32,116 nucleotides of DNA from an uncultured Pyrinomonadaceae bacterium. Its GTDB lineage: Bacteria; Acidobacteriota; Blastocatellia; Pyrinomonadales; Pyrinomonadaceae. The translations under genes were made by a program, and so were the position numbers. Positions 9,565 through 18,040 of this stretch are shown here, piece after piece. The notes under the pieces are model-generated. The model saw only the letters and a list, made by a program, of their open reading frames with translations. It searched no databases and was not told the origin of the DNA. Every line of letters begins with the position of its first letter. Positions within the stretch are counted from its first letter, which is position 1. The stretch covers positions 1 through 32,116 of the forward strand of contig CADCUR010000154.1 of assembly GCA_902805935.1 (NCBI GenBank), given 5' to 3'.

Positions 9565-11349
9565 ATGTCGGAAGAAAACAAATCAAACTCGCAGCAGGAA
9601 GCAGAAAGCGCGGTCGAAGCCGCGCATCTCGCGTTTCGGGAAGTCGCGCGGTTTGACCAAGCGAAAATTGACCGCATCTGCGAAGCGATGGCGAACGTCG
9701 CGCTTCGCGCCGCGGCGCGTCTCGGCGCGATGGCGTGCGAGGAGACGGGTTTCGGCAAACCCGAAGACAAACACGAGAAAAATCGTTTCGCGGCGGAAGA
9801 CGTTTGGAACTATTTCAAAAATCTGAAAACCGTCGGCGTCGTTAAAGAAACCGAATCAATCGTCGAAATCGCGTCTCCGCGCGGCGTGGTGGCAGCGATT
9901 ATTCCTTCGACCAATCCGACTTCGACTGCGATTTTCAAAATCATCATCGCCGTCAAATCGCGCAACACGATTGTTTTATCGCCCCATCCGTCGGCGGCGC
10001 GCTCGATTGCCGAGACCACTCGCATAATGCGCGAAGTCGGCGTGCGCGAAGGTTTGCCGCCCGACGCGATTGGGTGTTTATCGAATCCGACAATCGAAGG
10101 CACGGAAACTTTGATGCGGCATCGCCGCACCGCCGTAATTTTGGCGACCGGCGGCATCGGCTTGGTTCGCGCCGCTTATTCTTCGGGCAAACCGGCGTTC
10201 GGCGTTGGTCCCGGAAACGTTCCGGTGTTTATCGAAAGGACAGCAAACATCGAAAAAGCCGTATCGGATATTTTGACCGGAACTTGTTTCGACAACGGAA
10301 CGATTTGCGCCTCCGAGCAATCAATCGTCGCCGACGCGCCCGTTGCCAATCAAGTTCGAGAACAATTCAAAGCGCAGGGCGGACATTTTTTGAACCAAAC
10401 CGAAGCCGATCAAGTCGCCCAAATTTTATTGACCGAGCAGCGAACATTGAATCCAAACATCGTTGGCAAATCCGCCGAATATATTGCTAACCTGGCGGGA
10501 ATTTCCGTTCCGCCAGGAACGCGCTGTCTGCTCGCCGATTGCGGCGGCGTCGGGCGTGATTATCCTTGGTCAATCGAAAAACTTTCGCCGACGCTGGCGT
10601 TTTTCGTCGCCGACGGCATCGAAGCCGGAGCCGCGCGTTGTCTGGAGGTTTTGCAGTTCGGCGGGATGGGACACACTGCCGGAATGCACACCGCATCGCG
10701 CGAAGCCGCGATTCGTTACGGCGAGCAGATGCCCGCCTCGCGCGTCATCATCAATTCGCCGACGACGCACGGCGCAATCGGGTTTTCGACCGCGCTCGCG
10801 CCTTCGATGACGCTCGGCTGCGGTTCGTGGGGCGGCAACGTGACGAGCGATAACGTCTCGCCGCTTCATTTGTTGGACATCAAGCGCGTGGCTTTTGAAA
10901 CTCGTTCAGTCCAAAGTATAAAATCTGCCGATTTGCGGTTTGGCGATACAGCGGATTCGGGATTTCAAGCCGAAGACCGAAGACCGAAGACTGAAGACCG
11001 TCAGAAAATCAAACGCGAAGAAATCGCCGCGCTGGTTGATAAGTTTTTGCGAAACAAAATCGCCGACGCGCCGACCGAGACGATAAATACAAATTCGCAG
11101 AGCGAAATCCCAAACACCAAATCCCAAATCCCAAATCCGATTGAATCTCCCGTGAAAACGATTATTCACGAACTGAAAACCGATACGGCGACGAACGGCG
11201 CGAAACCGAAAACAGTTGATTTCGTCAGCGAAACCGACGTTAAAACGGCAATCGAAACGGGCGCGAAAATTTACGTGACGGCGAAGACCATTATCACGCC
11301 GTCGGCACGAGATTTGGGCGATGAAAAGGAAATCTTTGCGAAAGTTTAA
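9565..11349 (+). CDS. CoA-acylating aldehyde dehydrogenase of a microcompartment, with repeat-derived linker
   Basis: Converts an aldehyde plus CoA and NAD+ to an acyl-CoA; this is the signature enzyme of metabolosome microcompartments (EutE/PduP/AdhE-N type). Residues ~10-450 are the catalytic domain: [40 protein letters not shown] written in part, and [12 protein letters not shown] with the likely catalytic Cys248. ATG 9565 is preferred over a TTG seven codons upstream that lies inside a hairpin arm. After the catalytic domain comes an unusual ~100-residue linker holding two repeat-derived stretches (residues ~454-479 and ~514-525), then a ~45-residue tail ([27 protein letters not shown]). 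The tail resembles ITPxARD motifs known from BMC-associated proteins and could be an encapsulation or interaction element (inference). At 594 residues it is longer than the usual ~460-500. Confidence 0.9.
   Translation: MSEENKSNSQQEAESAVEAAHLAFREVARFDQAKIDRICEAMANVALRAAARLGAMACEETGFGKPEDKHEKNRFAAEDVWNYFKNLKTVGVVKETESIVEIASPRGVVAAIIPSTNPTSTAIFKIIIAVKSRNTIVLSPHPSAARSIAETTRIMREVGVREGLPPDAIGCLSNPTIEGTETLMRHRRTAVILATGGIGLVRAAYSSGKPAFGVGPGNVPVFIERTANIEKAVSDILTGTCFDNGTICASEQSIVADAPVANQVREQFKAQGGHFLNQTEADQVAQILLTEQRTLNPNIVGKSAEYIANLAGISVPPGTRCLLADCGGVGRDYPWSIEKLSPTLAFFVADGIEAGAARCLEVLQFGGMGHTAGMHTASREAAIRYGEQMPASRVIINSPTTHGAIGFSTALAPSMTLGCGSWGGNVTSDNVSPLHLLDIKRVAFETRSVQSIKSADLRFGDTADSGFQAEDRRPKTEDRQKIKREEIAALVDKFLRNKIADAPTETINTNSQSEIPNTKSQIPNPIESPVKTIIHELKTDTATNGAKPKTVDFVSETDVKTAIETGAKIYVTAKTIITPSARDLGDEKEIFAKV
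10924..11002 (+). repeat. Repeat copy B (79 nt), in frame inside the aldehyde dehydrogenase gene
   Basis: Ungapped match to copy A (6006-6084), 66 of 79 identical and in the same reading frame relative to the host gene. The right half is GACCGAA, GACCGAA, GACTGAA, GACCGTC. It encodes [10 protein letters not shown] preceded by [14 protein letters not shown]. Confidence 0.9.
11104..11142 (+). repeat. CCAAATC heptamer array inside the aldehyde dehydrogenase gene
   Basis: Tandem CAAATCC units (with one CAAACAC variant) encode the [11 protein letters not shown] stretch. It is the reverse-complement heptamer of the GATTTGG half of repeat copies A and B. Confidence 0.8.
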
Positions 11350-11388
11350 AAAGCTCATTCGGCGGTGACGCCGGGCAATCTTTTTGTA

Positions 11389-11781
11389 ATGGCTGAAACG
11401 ACCGTCGAAAATCGAATTTGTCAGAATTGCGGCGCGGACGTGCGCCCGAACTCGCTTTTTTGTTATCACTGCGGCGGCGCGCTCGCGCCGAAGGCGGTCG
11501 TCGAAGCAACGAATGGCGATCAACCCGCAAAGCGAACCAATGCGCTGATTGTCACAAAAACCGATGATAACCCGATTCTCAAACGCGTTCTGCCCGCTGA
11601 GGAACCGAAACTGAAATCCGCCGCCGCAATGCGCCGCAAATCGAAACGATTTCAGCCGAAGCGAATTGAAATCATTTGGGAGGAACACGAAAACGCGCCG
11701 AACGGATGGTTCGTTTTCGCGGCGATTTTTTTGACGTTGTTCGCCGCCGGAATTTTATTTCTGGCAATCTATTTGAAATAA
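11389..11781 (+). CDS. Zinc-ribbon protein with C-terminal membrane anchor, in the microcompartment island
   Basis: No specific family recognised. The 130-residue protein opens with a zinc ribbon (CQNCGADVRPNSLFCYHCGG, two CxxC pairs about 15 residues apart), followed by a polar, basic middle region (RRKSKRFQPKRIEIIWEE) and a single C-terminal transmembrane helix (WFVFAAIFLTLFAAGILFLAIYL). ATG 11389 is taken because a GTG eight codons earlier adds only non-conserved residues. It lies 39 nt after the dehydrogenase and 21 nt before the second BMC-H gene, so it is almost certainly co-transcribed. It could tether or recruit the compartment, or be a bystander; neither is shown by sequence. Confidence 0.75.
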   Translation: MAETTVENRICQNCGADVRPNSLFCYHCGGALAPKAVVEATNGDQPAKRTNALIVTKTDDNPILKRVLPAEEPKLKSAAAMRRKSKRFQPKRIEIIWEEHENAPNGWFVFAAIFLTLFAAGILFLAIYLK

Positions 11782-11802
11782 ATTTATACGAACGAAAAAA
11801 TT

Positions 11803-12123
11803 ATGCAAGCACTCGGAATGGTTGAATGTATGGGACTCGTGGCGATGATCGAAGCGGCGGACGCGATGGTCAAAGCTGCGAACGTCAATCTTGTTGGTTA
11901 TGAAAGAATTGACGCGGGACTGGTAACGGCGATTGTGCGCGGCGAGGTCGGCGCGGTCAAAGCGGCGGTCGAAGCGGGCGCGGCTGCTGGTCGGCGCGTC
12001 GGCACGGTCGTCGCCACGCACGTTATTCCAAGTCCGCACGCGGAAGTTGACGAGGGAATCCCGGTCTTGAAAACCGGCGAAACGACGCGCAAAAAAATCA
12101 GCGGTTCGGTGCGCGGCGAGTAA
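11803..12123 (+). CDS. Bacterial microcompartment shell protein, BMC-H (second copy)
   Basis: A 106-residue single-domain BMC-H protein: [62 protein letters not shown]. It is clearly paralogous to the shell protein at 9033 but has different residues in the N-terminal helix and a shorter tail (~18 residues after the core, ending [10 protein letters not shown]). Two distinct BMC-H paralogues flanking the enzyme suggest mixed facets or separate roles in one shell. The ribosome-binding site is weak (A-rich leader). Last gene of the island; followed by a perfect 23-bp hairpin. Confidence 0.94.
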   Translation: MQALGMVECMGLVAMIEAADAMVKAANVNLVGYERIDAGLVTAIVRGEVGAVKAAVEAGAAAGRRVGTVVATHVIPSPHAEVDEGIPVLKTGETTRKKISGSVRGE

Positions 12124-12145
12124 AGCGAAAAAGCAGAAAGAATTG

Positions 12146-12194
12146 AAAAGCGAAAAAGGAAGATTATTGTAAATAATCTTCCTTTTTCGCTTTT
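12146..12194. terminator. Perfect 23-bp hairpin between convergent BMC-H and VWFA genes
   Basis: Arm 12146-12168 (AAAAGCGAAAAAGGAAGATT then ATT) is exactly complementary to 12172-12194, with a GTA loop. T runs follow the stem on both strands, so it can serve both convergent transcripts. The sequence GAAAAAGC is also repeated just upstream (12125-12136), linking it to the repeat family. Confidence 0.8.
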
Positions 12195-12215
12195 GTTCGA
12201 TTTGCCGAAAAACAG

Positions 12216-13358
12216 TTAGTTTTTGGTTTTCTGAATAGGATTTACCAGCGTCGGCGGCGCGGTCTTATCGCTGTTCACCGTTCTGCCGGTGCGCGTCACG
12301 GCGATGCGTTTTTGTTTGTTCGGTCCATCGGCGACTGCTACTTTGATGTTTCGGAAACTGCCGTCTTTTTTATCGTTCGTCGGAATGTAGCCGATTGAAT
12401 ACTGCGTGCGAAGTTCGGTGGCGATGTTTTGGGCGATGCTGTTCAGCTCGCTCGTATCGTTCGGAAAATAAACTTTGCCGCCGGTTACTTCCGCCAGCCG
12501 TTCGAGAAAAGCCTTCGCTTTGCCCTGCGGACTTTTGCTGATAAAGCCGCCTTCTTTGTCCAAATCGCCGACGAATCCGATGGCGTAAATCTGCACGTCG
12601 GTTTCTTTCAAAAGATTGAAAAGCTGCTGTTCCTTATAAAACGAATCGCGATCTTCGCCGTCGGAGACTAAAATCAAAGCGCGCCGCTTGCGGTCGTTCG
12701 GGTCGCGTTGTTTTTCATAATTCGTAATGCTTTCCGCCGCCAGGTAAACGGCGTCAATAATCGCTGTCTGACCGCCTTCGATGAAAAGATTGTCGAGTGA
12801 TTCGTTGAGCAAAGTTTTATCGGGCGTGAAATTTTGCACAATTTCGATATTTTCGGAACTGACGAAACGAATGATGCTGGTTTCGTCGTCGGGGCGATTT
12901 GTGCCGACGATGATTTTGCTCGCCTCGATGACTTTTTCGAGTTGCGGGCGCAACGAGCCGGAATTATCTATGACTAAAGAATAATTGGTCGGAACTTCGG
13001 ATTTGCTGAAAAACTCAATCGGCTGAGGGGCGTTATCTTCGTAAATTTTGAAATCGTCCTGCCGGAGATTGCCGATTGAACGATTGTTGCGGTCAACGAC
13101 GCGGACGTTCAGGTTGACGAGTTCCGTTTCGACTTTGATAATTTCGTCGTCGTCTTCGGGCGTCGGCAGTGTCGCCGTTTTCGGTGTCGGCGACGGAGCG
13201 GTCTTCGTTACGCCGTTCGGTGTCGCCGTCGGTGAGGGAACTTGACGGGTGCGGTTTGTTTGATTGGTCTGCGCTTCGGCGACCGAGAAATTATAAAAAG
13301 CGGCGGTTAAGGCGTAGCAGAAAACGAGCAATAATATATTTGTAAATTTTCCTTTCAT
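12216..13358 (-). CDS. Acidobacterial-type VWFA domain secreted protein
   Basis: Exported protein with a von Willebrand factor A domain of the VWFA-related acidobacterial type (TIGR03436-like). ATG 13358 gives a signal peptide (KGKFTNILLLVFCYALTAAF, cleavage near AEAQ), followed by a Thr/Pro-rich spacer and a small beta domain (VNLNVRVVDRNNRSIGNLRQ). The VWA domain carries the MIDAS motif DNSGS (VIDNSGSLRPQ) and downstream VSDGEDRDS, and ends with YSIGYIPTND, typical of the family. About 380 residues. It follows the second VWFA gene after a very short gap, so the two form an operon. Function unknown; VWA domains bind protein or surface ligands through a metal ion. Confidence 0.88.
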   Translation of the reverse strand: MKGKFTNILLLVFCYALTAAFYNFSVAEAQTNQTNRTRQVPSPTATPNGVTKTAPSPTPKTATLPTPEDDDEIIKVETELVNLNVRVVDRNNRSIGNLRQDDFKIYEDNAPQPIEFFSKSEVPTNYSLVIDNSGSLRPQLEKVIEASKIIVGTNRPDDETSIIRFVSSENIEIVQNFTPDKTLLNESLDNLFIEGGQTAIIDAVYLAAESITNYEKQRDPNDRKRRALILVSDGEDRDSFYKEQQLFNLLKETDVQIYAIGFVGDLDKEGGFISKSPQGKAKAFLERLAEVTGGKVYFPNDTSELNSIAQNIATELRTQYSIGYIPTNDKKDGSFRNIKVAVADGPNKQKRIAVTRTGRTVNSDKTAPPTLVNPIQKTKN

Positions 13359-13380
13359 CTTTAATCGCAAAAAACTGAAA

Positions 13381-14379
13381 TTATTTATAATTCGTATTCG
13401 GCGAGGCGTAATAGCCGTCGCGTGTGCGAACCGTTAGACGCGAAATTCCGCGCGGGGGTTTGACCTTAACTTTTGTTTTATGCCATTTTCCGTCGGGCGT
13501 GAAATCCTTCGGCGTAAAGCCGATTGAGTATTGGTGACGCAGCTCCAAAGCGAGACGTTCAAAAATCTCGTCGAGTTCGACATCGGTTTGCGGGTAAAAA
13601 GCCTTGCCGCCGGTAACGCTCGTCAATTCGTCGAGAAATGCTTGTCCCTGCATTCCCATCGTGCTTCCCGCATCTCTGCCGTCCATAATGCCGACGGCGT
13701 AAACCGTTACGTCCGATTCCTTGAGAAGCCGCCGCACTTCGCCGAAATTGTAGCGCGAAGCGTTGTCCTGCCCGTCGCTGATAATGAGCATCGCTTTTTT
13801 CTGGCGCGTGCCGCGCGTCACGCGCTCGATGCCGAGATAGCAGGCGTCATAAAGCGCCGTGTTGTCCTTCGGCTTGACGAGCGTGAGTTTTTGCAACACG
13901 GCATCGCCGTCGCGCGTCCGGTCGAGCAAGAGTTGAGCGCGACTGTTAAAACCGATCAAAAAATATTCGTCAGCCGGATGACTCGTATTGATAAATTTTT
14001 CGAGAGCTTTTCTGGCTTTGCCGATTTTCTCGCCACTCATCGAATCTGAGACATCGAACAAAATGCCGATCGACGCGGGCGCGTCGGCGTCCGAGAAAAA
14101 CGTAATTTCCTGTTCCTGATTATTATCGAAAACCGTAAAGGCGCTTTTATTCAAACCCGAAACGAAGCGCCCGTAAAGGTCGGTAACGGTTAAGGTGAGC
14201 GTTACCAAATCGGTTTTAATATTAATCGGTCGGGTATCTTCTTCCTCTTCGACAGGAGGTGTCGGCTCGGGCGTTTGGGCGAGCGAAGTGGTAAACGCGC
14301 CGCCGCAGAGAAGAACAAGGGTTAAAAAAATCCACCGATGCGCGAGGCACGAGCGGCTGACGAATTGAAAATTTTTCAC
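13381..14379 (-). CDS. Acidobacterial-type VWFA domain secreted protein (paralogue, upstream gene)
   Basis: Paralogue of the neighbouring VWFA protein with the same order: signal peptide (WIFLTLVLLCGGAFTTSLAQ), acidic/proline spacer (PPVEEEEDTRPI), beta domain (VTLTLTVTDLYGRFVSGLNK), VWA domain with MIDAS DVSDS (GILFDVSDSMSGEKIGKA) and ISDGQDN, ending in YSIGFTPKDF. Start could be GTG 14379 (GGAG 10 nt upstream) or TTG 14385 (GGAG 4 nt upstream); GTG is given here. About 332 residues. First gene of the minus-strand pair and divergent from the pilus operon. Confidence 0.87.
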   Translation of the reverse strand: MKNFQFVSRSCLAHRWIFLTLVLLCGGAFTTSLAQTPEPTPPVEEEEDTRPINIKTDLVTLTLTVTDLYGRFVSGLNKSAFTVFDNNQEQEITFFSDADAPASIGILFDVSDSMSGEKIGKARKALEKFINTSHPADEYFLIGFNSRAQLLLDRTRDGDAVLQKLTLVKPKDNTALYDACYLGIERVTRGTRQKKAMLIISDGQDNASRYNFGEVRRLLKESDVTVYAVGIMDGRDAGSTMGMQGQAFLDELTSVTGGKAFYPQTDVELDEIFERLALELRHQYSIGFTPKDFTPDGKWHKTKVKVKPPRGISRLTVRTRDGYYASPNTNYK

Positions 14380-14599
14380 AGCCAAATTTCTCCGTTTAGT
14401 TTTTTATATTCTAAGAAATGTATTATCTTTCCGCAAGATGTTTTTTTGATGTCCGCCAAATGATATTCGTTGGTTTAGCTGAGTCGGATTCTCAAATTAA
14501 ATTTTTGCTTTCAGAATTGAAACGTCAAGTATCAAAAAGGCTGAATCGCTGCGAAATTTGAAATTTGGAGATGTCTGCAACCTTTGATAAAAAAAGACG

Positions 14600-14608
14600 T
14601 GATATAAT
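14600..14608 (+). promoter_or_regulatory. Candidate extended -10 promoter of the pilus/secretion operon
   Basis: TGATATAAT matches the extended -10 consensus TGnTATAAT exactly. No convincing -35 is seen at 17 nt, as expected for extended -10 promoters. Transcription would start near 14615, inside the left arm of the repeat hairpin, giving a leader of about 120 nt before the GspF/PilC ATG. Confidence 0.5.
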
Positions 14609-14734
14609 TCGATTTGGGATTTCGGATTTGCCTGATAACGAAATCTCCGTGTCGGATTATTGAAAGTTGATTCTAATTTTTTGGCTGTATAAAAGAAATC
14701 CCAAATCCGCTGTAGTCCCAAATCCCAAATCGAA
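14608..14734 (+). repeat. Repeat copy C and leader hairpin upstream of the pilus operon
   Basis: Bases 14695-14732, read on the minus strand, match repeat copy A (6011-6048) at 36 of 38 positions. A second fragment, TTCGATTTGGGATTT (14608-14622), is perfectly complementary to AAATCCCAAATCGAA (14720-14734). The 15-bp stem places its right arm 3-17 nt before the ATG at 14738, over the ribosome-binding region. Confidence 0.85.
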
Positions 14735-14737
14735 ATT

Positions 14738-15979
14738 ATGGCTGAATTTATCTGTCGTCTGGGAACGCCTTCGGGCGAAGTTTTAACGCGCGTCGTCGAG
14801 GCGACCGCCGCCGGCGAAGCGAAATCTCGATTGGAAAGCGAAGGCTTTCGCGTGTTCACCGTCTCGAACGCCGAGCGAGGTTTGTCGGCGATTTTGCCGA
14901 GCGGCGCGGCGCGCAGCAAAAAAGGGCGCGTCAAGGCGGGCGATTTTCTGCTGTTCAATCAACAACTCTCCGCGCTGCTGCGCGCCGGGATTCCGGTTTT
15001 GCAGTCAATCAATTTGCTGAAAAACCGTTCGGGTTCTTCCGCCTTGCGCGGCATTCTGGCTGACGTGGAAGAGAAAATTAAAAGTGGCGTTCCTTTGTCC
15101 GACGCTTTTGAAGCGCAGGGCGCGTTTCCGAAAATCTATACGGCGTCGCTCCTCGCTGGCGAAAAGTCCGGCGCGCTCGACGATGTGTTGGCACGGTTTG
15201 TGGATTATCTGAAACGCAACGTCGGCGTTTCGCGCAAACTTCGCGGCGCGCTCGCTTATCCGCTGTTTCTGCTTGTCGCGGCGACGTTTATGGTCGCGTT
15301 TCTGACGCTCTACATCGTGCCGCGAATGTCGGATTTATTCAAAGGTCTTAGCACGAATCAAGGGCTGCCGTTCGTGACGGTCGTCGTGCTGACCTTTTCG
15401 ACGACGATTGCGAGTAATATCTGGTGGCTTTTGCCGATGGTTTTGGTGCTGGTTTTTTCGCTTGTCGTCTGGCTCAGAACGCCGAACGGAAAACTTACAC
15501 TCGGGAGATTTCTGCTTAAGCTGCCGATTGTCGGAACGTTAATTCGCCAGATGACGACAGCGCAACTCGCGCGTTCGCTCTCCACGCTTTTGTCGGGCGG
15601 CATCACCGTGCCGGACGCCTGGAACATCGCTTCCGAATCAATCAATAATTTCGAACTGCGGCGCCGCAGTCTGACGGTTTTGCCGCTGATTCGTGAAGGA
15701 CGGCTATTCACCGAGTCACTAGAGAAAGCCAATTGGATGCCGGAACTCGCCCTTGATATGATCGGCATCGGCGAAAAATCGGGCAGCCTGCGCGAGATGC
15801 TCGACGAAGTGGCAAACTTCTACGACGCCGAATCTGAAGTCAAACTCGAACAATTGACGACTTTGCTTGAGCCGGTAATTCTTGTTTTTATGGCGGGCAT
15901 CGTCATTACGATTCTGCTGGCGATTTACCTGCCGATTATCAACACAATTTCGTCGGGACCTTTCAGCGGTAAAAGATAA
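14738..15979 (+). CDS. Type II secretion / type IV pilus inner-membrane platform protein (GspF/PilC)
   Basis: Polytopic platform protein that couples the assembly ATPase to pseudopilus growth. 413 residues with two T2SSF domains: the first at about 70-190 (FLLFNQQLSALLRAGIPVLQ; GEKSGALDDVLARFVDYL), the second at about 270-395 (TAQLARSLSTLLSGGITVPDAW; GEKSGSLREMLDEVANFYDAE). Hydrophobic segments lie near 170-195 (FLLVAATFMVAFLTLYIV), 225-245 and 380-405 (PVILVFMAGIVITILLAIYL). First gene of a plus-strand cluster. The ATG directly follows the repeat-containing leader and no classic Shine-Dalgarno is visible. Confidence 0.93.
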   Translation: MAEFICRLGTPSGEVLTRVVEATAAGEAKSRLESEGFRVFTVSNAERGLSAILPSGAARSKKGRVKAGDFLLFNQQLSALLRAGIPVLQSINLLKNRSGSSALRGILADVEEKIKSGVPLSDAFEAQGAFPKIYTASLLAGEKSGALDDVLARFVDYLKRNVGVSRKLRGALAYPLFLLVAATFMVAFLTLYIVPRMSDLFKGLSTNQGLPFVTVVVLTFSTTIASNIWWLLPMVLVLVFSLVVWLRTPNGKLTLGRFLLKLPIVGTLIRQMTTAQLARSLSTLLSGGITVPDAWNIASESINNFELRRRSLTVLPLIREGRLFTESLEKANWMPELALDMIGIGEKSGSLREMLDEVANFYDAESEVKLEQLTTLLEPVILVFMAGIVITILLAIYLPIINTISSGPFSGKR

Positions 15980-16032
15980 ATCATAAAGGCGAAACAACGA
16001 ATCGAAAACGATAAACAACTAACAAAAAAATA

Positions 16033-17715
16033 ATGGAACAACGAACTAACGGAAATAACGGGACGACGGCGACGACTATCGCTACGCCGAAAATAAACAC
16101 GACCGCTTTTTTAGATAACGAGCCGCCGGAAGTCGTCGAAGCCAAAGCGTTGGCGCGGCGTTACCGTTTGCCGTATATTGACCTTTTGCCGCCGGATAAA
16201 CAATCGCCGATTAGTTACGAAGAACTCGCCGGAATTCCGGTTGATTTGATGCTTCGCAATTTATTCGTGCCGCTTCGCAGAGAAGGCAGAAATCTGCACG
16301 TCGGAATGGCTGACCCGACGAACTTGGAAGTCTTGGACGAACTCGAAAATGTCTTAAACGTCCGCATCGTGCCGTATGTGGCAACGGCGGGCGCGATTGA
16401 CGTTGTTTTGCGAAAAGGCGACGCGACGCAGAGAGTTTTGCAAGAGGCGGCTTCGGGTTTCAAAATCTCGCTCGTCAAAGAAACCGACCAGGGCGAAGAA
16501 GTTTTAGATTTAGACCGTTTAGCATCTGACTCGGATATGTCGCCGATTATCAAATTGGTTGACACCATCGTCTATAACGCGATGGAATCGCGCGCTTCCG
16601 ACATTCACATCGAAGCCGGCGACCGCGACGTAACCGTCAAGTTTCGTATTGACGGCGCGCTTTACCAGAAAGTTGATCCGATTGACATCGCTTATCATCA
16701 GACTTTGATTTCGCGTATCAAAGTTATGTCGGAACTCGATATTGCCGAACGCCGAATTCCGCAGGACGGACGTTTCCGCGTGCGCTATAAAGGCAGAACG
16801 GTTGACTTTCGCGTTTCGATTCTGCCGTCGGCTTACGGCGAAAACTGCGTTATTCGTATTTTGGACAAAGAGCAAATCTCGGAAGAATTTAAAAACTTAA
16901 GTCTCGAAGTCGTCGGTTTCGACCCGGGCGATTTGAAAAATTTCCGGCAATATATCAAAGAGCCTTACGGAATGGTTTTAGTTACGGGTCCGACCGGATC
17001 GGGCAAGACGACGACGCTTTACGGTGCGCTAAACGAAATCCGCAACGTCGAAGACAAAATCATCACCATCGAAGACCCGGTTGAATATCAGCTTCAGGGA
17101 ATTATGCAAATTCCCGTGAACGAGAAAAAAGGCTTGACGTTCGCGCGCGGGCTGCGTTCGATTCTGCGTCATGACCCGGACAAAATAATGGTCGGTGAGA
17201 TCCGCGACAACGAAACGGCGCAGATTGCGATTCAATCGGCGCTCACGGGACATCTTGTTTTCACGACGGTTCACGCTAACAATGTGATTGACGTGATCGG
17301 GCGTTTTATCAATATGGGCGTCGAGCCGTATAACTTCGTCTCCGCCTTGAACTGCGTTCTCGCGCAGCGGCTTGTGCGGTTGCTCTGTCCGACGTGCAAA
17401 CGTCAGTATGTGCCGTCGCCCGAAGAATTTATGGAATCGGGGCTGAAACCCGAAACGGTAAAAGACCAGCGATTTTACCGAAGCGTCGGCTGCGATGCGT
17501 GCAATCACACGGGTTATCGCGGGCGCACGGCGATTCACGAATTATTAGATATGACCGACGCGGTTCGGGAAATGATTATCGAACGCCGTCCCGGTTCGGA
17601 AATTCGCCGTCAGGCGGAAAAAGAAGGCTTGTCGAGTTTGCGCGAATCGGCGGTCAAAAAAGTTTTTATCGGTCAGACAACGCTGCACGAGATAAACCGC
17701 GTAACGTTCGTTTAG
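16033..17715 (+). CDS. Type II secretion / type IV pilus assembly ATPase (GspE/PilB)
   Basis: Cytoplasmic hexameric ATPase powering pseudopilus extension. 560 residues: N-terminal MshEN/T2SSE_N domain (EAKALARRYRLPYIDLLPPD, NLHVGMADPTNLEVLDELE), a linker, then the ATPase core with SRASDIHIEAGD, Walker A GPTGSGKTTTLYGAL (near residues 317-330), the Asp box EDPVEYQL, Walker B/His box region (RHDPDKIMVGEIRDNETAQIA; TGHLVFTTVHANN), and the tetracysteine zinc site CPTC...CDAC. All catalytic motifs are intact. It lies 53 nt after the platform gene. The presence of the zinc motif indicates an extension (PilB/GspE) rather than a retraction (PilT) ATPase. Confidence 0.95.
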   Translation: MEQRTNGNNGTTATTIATPKINTTAFLDNEPPEVVEAKALARRYRLPYIDLLPPDKQSPISYEELAGIPVDLMLRNLFVPLRREGRNLHVGMADPTNLEVLDELENVLNVRIVPYVATAGAIDVVLRKGDATQRVLQEAASGFKISLVKETDQGEEVLDLDRLASDSDMSPIIKLVDTIVYNAMESRASDIHIEAGDRDVTVKFRIDGALYQKVDPIDIAYHQTLISRIKVMSELDIAERRIPQDGRFRVRYKGRTVDFRVSILPSAYGENCVIRILDKEQISEEFKNLSLEVVGFDPGDLKNFRQYIKEPYGMVLVTGPTGSGKTTTLYGALNEIRNVEDKIITIEDPVEYQLQGIMQIPVNEKKGLTFARGLRSILRHDPDKIMVGEIRDNETAQIAIQSALTGHLVFTTVHANNVIDVIGRFINMGVEPYNFVSALNCVLAQRLVRLLCPTCKRQYVPSPEEFMESGLKPETVKDQRFYRSVGCDACNHTGYRGRTAIHELLDMTDAVREMIIERRPGSEIRRQAEKEGLSSLRESAVKKVFIGQTTLHEINRVTFV

Positions 17716-18040
17716 GGGCTTGACTTGAGTTGAAGCGAATTTTGAGCGAATTAAATACAAAAAGAAACTTATAGGGATGACAAGAACCAATAAGAGTATT
17801 AAAATAAAGAAAATTTTTACTCTCGTCTGTTACTTTAATCTCGGTAAATTTCTTCGGCTTTGTGACTAAACCGATCAGCCGAGCGCTTAATTTTTTGTTT
17901 GCATTTTTCGCCGAATAAGTTGAAAATACTAAAGGTTTCAAACGCCGCGAATTTTTGAAACTTTGCCTCAAGCGTCGCGTGTATAAACTCGCACACAAAC
18001 TTTTGCAACTGAATAAACGAATCTATAGGTGTCTAAAATT
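17716..18040. other. Intergenic region within the pilus cluster
   Basis: A 325-nt AT-rich gap without a supportable gene. Two weak hairpins are visible: TCGGCT (17854-17859) with AGCCGA (17877-17882), followed by a T-rich tract, and GTTTCAA (17935-17941) with TTGAAAC (17955-17961). A secondary promoter for the secretin gene may lie here, but no consensus box pair was found. Confidence 0.5.

Larger units (their letters stand above)
14386..14737. other. Intergenic region between VWFA pair and pilus operon
   Basis: A 352-nt divergent gap. Bases 14386-14590 are AT-rich with no gene seen and would hold the minus-strand VWFA promoter. An extended -10 for the plus strand lies at 14600-14608. Bases 14608-14734 hold repeat sequence that can fold into a hairpin across the pilus-operon leader. 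Confidence 0.7.

Noticed and set aside
10906-11688. 260-residue minus-strand reading frame
   Set aside because: It is antisense to the dehydrogenase tail and zinc-ribbon gene, Arg/Phe-rich without domains, and is kept open by the stop-free repeats.
17666-17998. Small minus-strand frame in the gap after the GspE/PilB gene
   Set aside because: Overlaps the end of the ATPase gene, no ribosome-binding site and no family resemblance.
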